From Pinisolibacter sp040275425 (lineage in GTDB: Bacteria > Pseudomonadota > Alphaproteobacteria > Rhizobiales > Ancalomicrobiaceae): DNA of 13,800 nucleotides. Below the pieces are notes generated by a model. The model made no database searches and was not told the origin of the DNA. It saw only the letters and a list, made by a program, of their open reading frames with translations. Location: assembly GCA_040275425.1 (NCBI GenBank), contig JBEOKB010000281.1, positions 1 to 13,800 of the forward strand, read 5' to 3'. A program made the position numbers and the translations under genes. Each line of letters starts with the position of its first letter. The stretch's first letter is position 1. Below, piece after piece: positions 1-5,710 of the stretch.

Positions 1-818
1 CCGCCGACGTCCGCGCGACGTCGATTCGCCGTCCGGCCACCTTCGGCCCTCATCTCTGGCAGCTCGACGTCAGCCGCGAGGTGACGATCCAGATCAAGCC
101 GGTGGGGGCGGGGCTCGAGGCGCGCATCGCCCGCACGCTGGAGATCGCCCGTTCGACCCGTGGAGTGCGCTCGGCGCGGCTGATCGACGAGCGCGAGGGC
201 GCCTCGCTGTTGGAGCCGTGGCTCGGCAAGGGGCTCGATCTGACCTCGCTGCCGGTGCCGCGTCTGGTGGTGCTGGATCTCACCGATCCGGCCGAGGCGG
301 ATCTCGCCGGGCTGAGGCGGCGCGTCGGCCAGGAGGTCGAGGGAGCGATCGTCGACGATCACGCGATCTGGGCGGCGCGGCTGCGCAACATGGCCGGGAC
401 GATGGTGCTGGTCGGGCTCGGGCTGGTGGTGCTGATGATGACGGCGATGGTGCTGTCGGTGGTGTTCGCGACCCGCGCGGCGATGGCGGGCAATCGCGAC
501 GTGATCGAGGTGCTCCACTTCGTCGGCGCCGAGGACACGTTCATCGCGCGCGAGTTCCAGCGCCACTTCCTGGTGCTGGGCCTCAAGGGCGGCCTCGCGG
601 GCGGGCTCGCGGCGATCGTGGTGTTTCTGCTGGCCGACGTTCTGACGCGGGCGGGGCGGGGCGATCCGCACGCCGATCAGGCGCAGGCGCTGTTCGGCGG
701 GTTCTCGATCGGGCTGACCGGTCATCTCGGGGCGCTGGTGGTGGTGACGGCGGTGGCGCTGCTGACGGCGGTGACGTCGCGCGGCACGGTGCTCGGCCAT
801 CTGCGGCGGTTGGAGTGA
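1..818 (+). CDS. ftsX: Cell division protein FtsX, C-terminal part (5' end outside window)
   Basis: FtsX is the membrane subunit of the FtsEX ABC-type complex, which couples the divisome to activation of cell-wall hydrolases at the septum. The frame is open from base 3 to the TGA at 816-818, giving 271 visible codons, so roughly the first 50 residues including the first membrane helix are missing. The visible part starts in the periplasmic domain (VTIQIKP...GLEARIARTLEIARSTRGV, from base 81). A membrane helix follows at about bases 396-473, then the typical NRDVIEVLHFVGAEDTFIA loop at about 492-545. Two more helices lie at about 585-650 and 725-795. The GTG at 81 is internal to the protein and is not the start. 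ftsE would be expected just upstream, off the window. The ydcF-like gene begins 10 bases downstream, which suggests cotranscription. Confidence 0.93.
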   Translation, partial: ADVRATSIRRPATFGPHLWQLDVSREVTIQIKPVGAGLEARIARTLEIARSTRGVRSARLIDEREGASLLEPWLGKGLDLTSLPVPRLVVLDLTDPAEADLAGLRRRVGQEVEGAIVDDHAIWAARLRNMAGTMVLVGLGLVVLMMTAMVLSVVFATRAAMAGNRDVIEVLHFVGAEDTFIAREFQRHFLVLGLKGGLAGGLAAIVVFLLADVLTRAGRGDPHADQAQALFGGFSIGLTGHLGALVVVTAVALLTAVTSRGTVLGHLRRLE

Positions 819-828
819 GGAGGCGGGA

Positions 829-1602
829 ATGAACGGCGATTTCGTTCCGGTGCTCGACTCTGCTAAGCTCGGGATCATGAACGACTGCGCATCGACGTCG
901 GGAGGCGACGGTTCGACGATCCGGACGACCCCCATCGACCGACCGACGACGGTCCGCCGGGCGAGGCGCGGCGTGCTCGTCGCGGCGGCGGCGATCGGCG
1001 CGGTCGCGGGGCTGGCGCTGGTGGTGTTCGTCGGCGGGTTCGTGGCCTTCGCGGTGACGGTGTCGCACAGCGTGGCGCCGACGCGCCCGAAGGCCGACGC
1101 GATCGTCGCGCTGACCGGCGGACGCGACCGGGTGGCGGAGGCGCTGGGCCTGCTCGGTGGAGGGAGCGGGCGGCGGCTGCTGATCTCGGGCGTGCATCCG
1201 CAGACGCGGGCGGCGGACATCGTCAACGCCACCGATCAGGACGGGGCGCTGTTCGCCTGCTGCGTCGACCTGGGGCGCACGGCGCAGTCGACGGCGGGCA
1301 ACGCGGTGGAGGCGGCCGAATGGGCGCGGGCGCACGGCTTCACCAGCCTGATCGTGGTGACCAGCGCCTATCACATGCCGCGCTCGATGGTCGAGCTCGA
1401 CCGGGCGTTGCCGCAGGTGACCAAGGTGCCCTATCCGGTGACGCGCACGGATCTCGAGCTGAAGCGCTGGTGGGCGCATCCGACGACGGCGAAGCTTCTC
1501 TTCGGCGAATACGTCAAGTATATCGTGGCTCGCGTCGCACACACGGTGCCGCACTCCACCGCCACCGTCCTGGCCGGGATCGAGATGGGCGGGGGACGGT
1601 GA
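829..1602 (+). CDS. YdcF-family (DUF218) membrane protein
   Basis: This 257-aa protein has one N-terminal membrane helix (about residues 50-77) followed by a DUF218/YdcF domain facing the periplasm (about 88-230). The family includes SanA/ElyC-type proteins linked to envelope and peptidoglycan integrity, but the exact reaction is not settled. Visible family marks are DAIVALTGGRDR (90-101), TAGNAVEAA (155-163) and SAYHMPRS (179-186). The ATG at 829 is chosen because GGAGG lies 5 bases before it. A second ATG at 877 would remove 16 residues and lacks an equally good ribosome site. It sits 10 bases after ftsX and 32 bases before plsC, an order I recall from other alphaproteobacteria, so an envelope operon is likely. 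The stop TGA forms GTGA with a possible alternative plsC start. Confidence 0.85.
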   Translation: MNGDFVPVLDSAKLGIMNDCASTSGGDGSTIRTTPIDRPTTVRRARRGVLVAAAAIGAVAGLALVVFVGGFVAFAVTVSHSVAPTRPKADAIVALTGGRDRVAEALGLLGGGSGRRLLISGVHPQTRAADIVNATDQDGALFACCVDLGRTAQSTAGNAVEAAEWARAHGFTSLIVVTSAYHMPRSMVELDRALPQVTKVPYPVTRTDLELKRWWAHPTTAKLLFGEYVKYIVARVAHTVPHSTATVLAGIEMGGGR

Positions 1603-1634
1603 TCCCCCATTGTTCGGCCAAGGAACCGGTCGCG

Positions 1635-2417
1635 ATGATCTTCGTCCGCTCGCTTCTCTTCAACGCCTTCTTCTACCTCAACACGATCTTCTGGCTGATC
1701 GTGATGCTGCCGACCGAGCTGATGCCCAAGGCGGCGCTCAAGCGCTGCATCAAGCTGTGGGCCAAGGCGAATCGGTGGGCGTTCACGGCGATCGGCGGGG
1801 TGAAGGTCGAGTTGCGCGGGCTCGAGAACATTCCCAAGACCGGCGCGATCATCGCCTCGAAGCATCAGTCGACCTTCGAGACGGCGACGATGCTCGATCT
1901 GTTCGTCGACCCGATCTACGTCCTGAAGAAGGAACTGCTGCGCATTCCGCTGTTCGGCTGGTACGCGGTCAAGGCGGAGCAGATCCCGGTCGATCGCAGT
2001 GCCGGGCGGGCGGCGTTGGCGCAGATGACCGAGCGGGCGCGGAGGGAAGTGGCGCGTGGGCGCCAGTTGATCATCTATCCGGAAGGGACGCGCCGTCCGG
2101 CCGGGGCCGAGAAGGCCTACAAGCACGGCGTCGCGCACATGTACGGCGTGATCGGCGCCCCGATCGTGCCGGTGGCGCTGAATTCGGGCCTGTTCTGGGC
2201 GCGGCACGGTTTCATGCGCTGGCCGGGCACGCTGGTGGTGTCGTTCCTGCCGCCGATTCCGGCGGGGCGCGACCCGGAGGCGGTGTTCGCCGAGCTGCAG
2301 GAGAAGATAGAGACGGCGACCGACGACCTGATCGCCGAGGCACTCTCCGCGCCCAATCCGCCGCCGATCCCCGAGGGTGGCGAGGCGTTCCTGAAGCGGC
2401 GGCCGATCCGGATCTGA
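1635..2417 (+). CDS. plsC: 1-acyl-sn-glycerol-3-phosphate acyltransferase
   Basis: This 260-aa inner-membrane enzyme adds the second acyl chain to lysophosphatidic acid to form phosphatidic acid, the precursor of membrane phospholipids. A hydrophobic N-terminus (about 6-26) precedes the acyltransferase domain. Motif I reads KHQSTFET, with catalytic His77 and Glu82 in an HX4E arrangement. Motif II is KKELLRIPLFGW (98-109), motif III is YPEGTRRPAG (148-157) and motif IV is VPVALNSG (178-185). The ATG at 1635 gives the usual family N-terminus (MIFVRSLLFN), and AAGGAA lies about 10 bases upstream. A GTG at 1599 overlapping the ydcF stop is possible but would add 12 residues unlike the family. It is probably the last gene of the ftsX-ydcF-plsC unit. 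Confidence 0.93.
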   Translation: MIFVRSLLFNAFFYLNTIFWLIVMLPTELMPKAALKRCIKLWAKANRWAFTAIGGVKVELRGLENIPKTGAIIASKHQSTFETATMLDLFVDPIYVLKKELLRIPLFGWYAVKAEQIPVDRSAGRAALAQMTERARREVARGRQLIIYPEGTRRPAGAEKAYKHGVAHMYGVIGAPIVPVALNSGLFWARHGFMRWPGTLVVSFLPPIPAGRDPEAVFAELQEKIETATDDLIAEALSAPNPPPIPEGGEAFLKRRPIRI

Positions 2418-2430
2418 TGTTCTCATATTG

Positions 2431-2455
2431 TTCGATTTCGTGCTTGTGAATCGAA
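2431..2455. repeat. Inverted repeat TTCGATT-N11-AATCGAA after plsC
   Basis: The arms TTCGATT (2431-2437) and AATCGAA (2449-2455) match perfectly around an 11-base loop, 13 bases after the plsC stop. There is no T-run after it, so it is a poor terminator. The right arm overlaps the proposed -35 box of the next promoter, so it could be an operator. It lies in an AT-richer island that contrasts with the surrounding coding DNA. Confidence 0.35.
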
Positions 2456-2472
2456 TGCGACTGTTCCATATT
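2444..2472 (+). promoter_or_regulatory. Possible sigma-70-type promoter for the 116-aa gene
   Basis: TTGTGA (2444-2449) and CATATT (2467-2472) are separated by 17 bases inside the AT-rich 87-base gap between plsC and the next gene. Transcription would begin near 2479, leaving a leader of about 26 bases with GGAGG at 2492-2496 before the ATG at 2505. The match to consensus is moderate, and no start site is known. Confidence 0.4.
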
Positions 2473-2504
2473 CGTTCTCGGAGTTCGAGACGGAGGGGGC
2501 GGCG

Positions 2505-2855
2505 ATGGATGCGTGCGGCGAGACGATCGGAGCGGGGATCGCGCGGACGTACGGCGGCGTGATCGCGGCCGAACGCTTCGTGGTCCGGCGCGGGGCGTCG
2601 GGACGACGCTACGTCTTCACGCGGATCGAGGCGCTCGACGCGGCGGAGGATCTGTCCGAGACGGTGGTGATGATCCGTGGTCGGCACGGCGGCGCGGAGA
2701 CCGTGGCGTTCGCGCTCGGCGGCGGCGAGGCCGGGCCGGGACCGGGCGAGATCTGGGCGCACTATCTGGCCCGGACCGCCGGCGCACGGCAGGCGGCTCT
2801 CGCCGATCTCCTGGCGGCGACCGGTGTCGAGACGCGGGTGGCGCGGGCGGCGTGA
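2505..2855 (+). CDS. Conserved-looking hypothetical protein, 116 aa
   Basis: I do not recognise this protein. It is 116 residues, soluble, with no signal peptide or membrane helix. An N-terminal half rich in aromatic and basic residues (ARTYGGVIAAERFVV, then GRRYVFTRIEAL at 33-44) is followed by a Gly-rich linker (about 72-82) and an Ala-rich helical C-terminus. The single Cys is at position 4. The ATG at 2505 has GGAGG 8 bases upstream, and codon use with strong G/C third positions fits a real gene. It may have its own promoter (2444-2472). A DUF2125 gene follows after 102 bases that can fold into a nested hairpin. No function is proposed. Confidence 0.72.
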   Translation: MDACGETIGAGIARTYGGVIAAERFVVRRGASGRRYVFTRIEALDAAEDLSETVVMIRGRHGGAETVAFALGGGEAGPGPGEIWAHYLARTAGARQAALADLLAATGVETRVARAA

Positions 2856-2873
2856 CCGACGGACGCGAAGGCG

Positions 2874-2905
2874 ACCACGAAACCGATCGACACGATCCTC
2901 GTGGT
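2874..2905 (+). other. Nested hairpin between the 116-aa gene and the DUF2125 gene
   Basis: ACCACGA (2874-2880) pairs with TCGTGGT (2899-2905). Inside it GATCG (2885-2889) pairs with CGATC (2893-2897) around a 3-base ACA loop. This gives 12 base pairs with an asymmetric internal loop. No T-run follows, so it is not a standard terminator. It could stabilise or attenuate the mRNA, or be chance in GC-rich DNA. Confidence 0.3.
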
Positions 2906-2957
2906 GGGTGACCCTCGCCGCGACCGACGAATCGCGATCGACGGAGCGAGGACGCAC

Positions 2958-3998
2958 ATGAGCGAGACGAACGACGCGGCAGGGGCCGAGGGCGCGGGGC
3001 GCGGACGGCGAAGGCCGGTGCCGAAGATCGTGGCGGCGATCGTCGCGGTGATCGCGGTGGCGTGGTCGGCGGTCTGGTTCTACGGGCGCGGGCGCGCGCT
3101 CGAGGAGGTCGATCGCGCTCTGGCCGGCCTGGCGGCGCGCGGGGTGAGCATCGTCTGCCCGGAGCGGGAGGTCGGCGGCTTTCCGTTTCGGATGGAGCTG
3201 AGCTGCCGACAGCCCGGCGTGACGATCGCGGCGACGGGCGCGAGCGGGTCGGCAACGGCGCTGCGGGTGGTGGCGCAAGTGTGGAACCCGCTGTTGGTGA
3301 TCGCCGAGCTCGACGGGCCGTTGGTCGGCGAGGACGGGGCGGGTACCCGAGTGACGGCGACGTGGCGGACGCTGCGGGCGTCGGTGCGGCTGAGCGCGCG
3401 GGGTCCGGAGCGGATCTCGGTTGCGAGCACGGGCCTCGATCTCGCCGTCGCCCCGCGCGAGGGCGTGGCGGTGGGGCTCACGGGCGAGCACGTGGAGGCG
3501 CACGGGCAGCGCTCGGGCGAGCGCGACCTCGATCTGGCGGTGACGGGCGCATCGACGGCGGTGAAGGTCGGCGGGGCGGCGGTCGGACCGCGGCGGGCCG
3601 ACCTCGGTCTCACGGTGCGGTTGAACGAGGCGATTCCGTTCGGTCCGGGCGAGCCGGTGCGGGCGTTCGCGGCGCGCGGCGGGCGGATCGAACCGATCGG
3701 CTTCGACTTCGCCTCGGGCGGCGTCACGGTGCACGGCAAGGGGGAGATGACGATCGGTCGGGACGGCGTGCTCGACGGATCGATCGGGTTGGCCGCCAAG
3801 GGGCTGGAGGCGGTGGTCTCGGGCGGGGCCGAACTGGGGCCGGATCTGCAGAAGCTGCTGGGCGCGTTCGTGCTGCTCGGCAAGACCTCGACCGATCCCG
3901 ATCTGCCGGGGCGACGGCTCGATCTCATCATCGAGCGCGGTCGGCCGCGATTCGGGCGGCTGGTGGGGCCGCCGTTGCCGCTGCTGTTCCGGCCTTGA
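2958..3998 (+). CDS. DUF2125 membrane-anchored periplasmic protein
   Basis: This 346-aa protein has an uncleaved-looking N-terminal membrane helix (about 22-42) after a basic stretch (GRGRRRP), so the bulk should lie in the periplasm. It carries the marks I associate with DUF2125, a family of unknown function found mainly in alphaproteobacteria. These are a FYGRGRALEEVDRALAGLAARGV segment (41-63), VCPEREVGGFPFR (66-78) and two conserved-looking cysteines at 67 and 83. The rest alternates short beta-like stretches rich in Gly and Val, suggesting a lipid- or envelope-associated beta fold, which is inference only. The ATG at 2958 has GAGG 6 bases upstream. Upstream codons to 2901 are open but are not family-like. 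Pirin follows after 115 bases. Confidence 0.85.
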   Translation: MSETNDAAGAEGAGRGRRRPVPKIVAAIVAVIAVAWSAVWFYGRGRALEEVDRALAGLAARGVSIVCPEREVGGFPFRMELSCRQPGVTIAATGASGSATALRVVAQVWNPLLVIAELDGPLVGEDGAGTRVTATWRTLRASVRLSARGPERISVASTGLDLAVAPREGVAVGLTGEHVEAHGQRSGERDLDLAVTGASTAVKVGGAAVGPRRADLGLTVRLNEAIPFGPGEPVRAFAARGGRIEPIGFDFASGGVTVHGKGEMTIGRDGVLDGSIGLAAKGLEAVVSGGAELGPDLQKLLGAFVLLGKTSTDPDLPGRRLDLIIERGRPRFGRLVGPPLPLLFRP

Positions 3999-4010
3999 GG
4001 CCGCAAGGTC

Positions 4011-4023
4011 GAACGCAGCGTTC
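4011..4023. repeat. Palindrome GAACGC-A-GCGTTC upstream of pirin
   Basis: This is a perfect 13-base dyad with a single central base, 12 bases after the DUF2125 stop and about 90 bases before the pirin ATG. It could be a regulator binding site or a short hairpin. It has no further support. Confidence 0.25.
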
Positions 4024-4076
4024 ACCGAAGAGGCGTTGGTCCGGCGGCGAAGACGTCCTACCTGCGATCACGACGC

Positions 4077-4096
4077 GCGGACCGACGAGAGTCCGC
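4077..4096 (+). other. Hairpin just before the pirin ribosome site
   Basis: GCGGAC (4077-4082) pairs with GTCCGC (4091-4096) around an 8-base loop. It ends 3 bases before GAGGAG (4100-4105), the presumed ribosome binding site of the pirin gene. It could modulate translation or mRNA stability. Chance pairing is quite possible at this GC content. Confidence 0.25.
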
Positions 4097-4113
4097 CCCG
4101 AGGAGATCGGCTC

Positions 4114-4983
4114 ATGACCATCAAGACCATCACCACCCAACTCGCTCCGCCGCCCCCGCACTGGGTCGGCGACGGATTTCTGGTGCGTCCCCTGTTCGGC
4201 GCACTCGCCTTCACCGCCGAGATCAGTCCGTTCCTGATGTTCGATCACGCCGCGCCGCGACGGTTTCCGCCGTCGTCGGAGCCGCGCGGGGTCGGCCCGC
4301 ACCCCCATCGCGGCATCGAGACGGTGACGATCGTCTACGACGGCGAAGTGGCGCACCGCGATTCGGCCGGGCATGTCGGGACGATCGGGCCGGGCGACGT
4401 GCAATGGATGACGGCGGCGTCCGGGGTGGTGCACGAGGAGTTTCACGGCGGTCGGATCGCGGCCGAAGGCGGCGTGGTGTCGATGGCGCAGCTGTGGGTC
4501 AATCTGCCGGGACGCGACAAGGCCGGGCCGGCGGCCTATCAGGCGATCACCGACGCGGCCATTCCGCGGATCGCGCGCGACGGCCGGGTGGTGCGGGTGA
4601 TCGCGGGGACCCACGACGACGGGGCGGCCGTGGTCGGACCGGCGGAGACGCGCACGCCGCTGACGATCCTCGACGTGGCGCTCGACGCCGGTGCGCGCTT
4701 CTCCACCGCGATCGCGGCCGGGTGGACGACGATCGTGGCGGTGACTGCGGGTGCGGCGCGGGTCGGCGATCGGCGCGTCGACGCCGGGGGCGTCGTGCTG
4801 TTCGATCGCCGGGAAGGGCGGATCGAGGCGTCCGCCGAGGAGGGCGCGACGCGGTTTCTGGTCTTGGCGGGCGAGCCGATCGACGAGCCGATCGCCCATC
4901 TCGGGCCGTTCGTGATGAACACGCGCGAGGAACTCGTGGCGGCCTTCGAAGACCATCGCGCAGGGCGGATGGGGCGGCTCTGA
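4114..4983 (+). CDS. Pirin family protein
   Basis: This 289-aa protein has the bicupin pirin fold. Pirins bind a metal ion in the N-terminal cupin. Some act as quercetin 2,3-dioxygenases and others modulate transcription or metabolism, so the substrate here is unknown. The metal site is fully present: His63 and His65 in GPHPHRGIETVT, then His107 and Glu109 in ASGVVHEEF, matching the H-x-H...H-x-E pattern of human pirin. PRGVGPHPHRG and GDVQWMTAASG are strong family marks. The C-terminal cupin runs from about residue 180 and ends in GPFVMNTREELVAAFEDH, typical of pirins. The ATG at 4114 has GAGGAG 8 bases upstream. It is followed by a GC-rich hairpin (4998-5029). Confidence 0.93.
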   Translation: MTIKTITTQLAPPPPHWVGDGFLVRPLFGALAFTAEISPFLMFDHAAPRRFPPSSEPRGVGPHPHRGIETVTIVYDGEVAHRDSAGHVGTIGPGDVQWMTAASGVVHEEFHGGRIAAEGGVVSMAQLWVNLPGRDKAGPAAYQAITDAAIPRIARDGRVVRVIAGTHDDGAAVVGPAETRTPLTILDVALDAGARFSTAIAAGWTTIVAVTAGAARVGDRRVDAGGVVLFDRREGRIEASAEEGATRFLVLAGEPIDEPIAHLGPFVMNTREELVAAFEDHRAGRMGRL

Positions 4984-4997
4984 CCGTGGGGGCCTCG

Positions 4998-5029
4998 GGG
5001 GGAGCGATACCTAGTCGAACGGCTCCCCC
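4998..5029 (+). terminator. Hairpin after pirin, possible factor-assisted terminator
   Basis: GGGGGAGC (4998-5005) pairs perfectly with GCTCCCCC (5022-5029) around a 16-base loop, 14 bases after the pirin stop. The following sequence is ATAATTGA rather than a T-run, so it is not a classic intrinsic terminator. It may protect the 3' end or help Rho-dependent termination. Confidence 0.4.
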
Positions 5030-5060
5030 ATAATTGAGGTATTCGGGGGGTCTATCACTC

Positions 5061-5072
5061 CAAAACGTTTTG
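5061..5072. promoter_or_regulatory. Perfect palindrome CAAAACGTTTTG upstream of the MerR gene
   Basis: This 12-base perfect palindrome with a central CG stands out in GC-rich DNA. It sits in the pirin-merR gap, 113 bases before the merR ATG. Such A/T-armed, CG-centred dyads are common as operators of helix-turn-helix dimers, including LacI-type and some MerR-type metabolic regulators. Autoregulation by the downstream MerR protein is possible, but nothing in the sequence proves which protein binds. Confidence 0.45.
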
Positions 5073-5103
5073 AGGCACAATCGAGGGAGTATCCGGATCC
5101 ATT

Positions 5104-5133
5104 CCGTGGCGACGGCCGAGGGCGTGGCCACGG
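5104..5133 (+). repeat. Inverted repeat CCGTGGC-N16-GCCACGG in the merR leader
   Basis: CCGTGGC (5104-5110) and GCCACGG (5127-5133) are perfect inverted arms. The right arm also forms a local 10-base palindrome, CGTGGCCACG (5123-5132), so two alternative structures are possible. It ends about 52 bases before the merR start. It may be an operator or a leader hairpin. Confidence 0.3.
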
Positions 5134-5185
5134 GTCGTCCGCCGGTGGCGCGCGGCGATGGAATTCCTGTCAATTCGAGGTGAAC

Positions 5186-5626
5186 ATGACGAAGCCCGGC
5201 GGCTCCCTGTCCGTACTCGCAGAAATCCTTCGACCGCTGGTCACATTCGAGCCGATCGATTCCGCACCGAACTACTCGATAGGTAAACTCTCGTCGCACC
5301 TGCGTGTTTCGCTCAGGACGCTGCGTTTCTACGAGCAGACCGGCCTTCTGCAACCGGCTCGCGAGGGCATACGCCGCCTCTACTCGCCGGAGGATCTCGA
5401 GCGGCTCGAGGTGATCGTGGCGCTGCGCGAGCTCGAAGTGTCGCTCACCGGCATCAAGGCGCTGCTGACCATCGTCGATTCGGGTGGTCCGACGGTGGAG
5501 GAGAGGGCCAAGTCCCAGCTCGACAAGCTGCTCGGGGAGCTCGAGAAGACCAACGTGACGCGTATCCGCGAACTCGAGACCATCAATCGGCGGATCGATC
5601 AGGCACGCAAGGCCGCCACCCTGTGA
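5186..5626 (+). CDS. MerR-family transcriptional regulator
   Basis: This 146-aa DNA-binding protein has a winged helix-turn-helix of MerR type: YSIGKLSSHLRVSLRTLRFYEQTGLL (30-55) followed by the wing RRLYSPEDLERL (63-74). A dimerisation coiled coil spans about 104-143. An unusual tail of about 28 residues precedes the HTH. There is no cysteine anywhere, so it is not a thiol-ligand metal sensor such as CueR, ZntR or MerR, and there is no large effector domain. The ATG at 5186 is preferred over the GTG at 5180 because the GTG lies inside the ribosome site GAGGTGA. It converges on ecm across a shared terminator, which makes control of the ecm/ccr genes a reasonable but unproven guess. Codon use is slightly less GC-biased than its neighbours. 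Confidence 0.88.
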   Translation: MTKPGGSLSVLAEILRPLVTFEPIDSAPNYSIGKLSSHLRVSLRTLRFYEQTGLLQPAREGIRRLYSPEDLERLEVIVALRELEVSLTGIKALLTIVDSGGPTVEERAKSQLDKLLGELEKTNVTRIRELETINRRIDQARKAATL

Positions 5627-5651
5627 GGCGCGCGCCGGTTTAGAACCATTC

Positions 5652-5693
5652 GACGAAAAAGGCCCGCGTCGGTGGACGCGGGCCTTTTTCGTC
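5652..5693. terminator. Bidirectional intrinsic terminator between merR and ecm
   Basis: A perfect 19-base-pair stem (5652-5670 with 5675-5693) closes on a GGTG loop. The core is GGCCCGCGTC/GACGCGGGCC, flanked by A5 on the left and T5 on the right. Read from either strand the stem is followed by a T-run, so it should stop both merR (ending 5626) and ecm (ending 5711 on the other strand). Confidence 0.92.
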
Positions 5694-5710
5694 TCGCTCG
5701 ACCGGGCGCC

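Noticed and set aside
81..818. FtsX starting at the GTG at 81
   Set aside because: The frame is open to the left edge, and residues before the GTG (HLWQLDVSRE) fit the FtsX periplasmic domain, so the gene is cut by the window.
1863..1880. PlsC motif I reads HX4E instead of HX4D
   Set aside because: KHQSxxET is a common variant in proteobacterial PlsC proteins as I recall them, so it is not a sign of inactivation.
1431..4025. Long - strand open frame opposite plsC, the 116-aa gene and the DUF2125 gene
   Set aside because: The composition is Arg/Pro/His-rich with no domain signals. Three well-supported + strand genes with ribosome sites explain the region.
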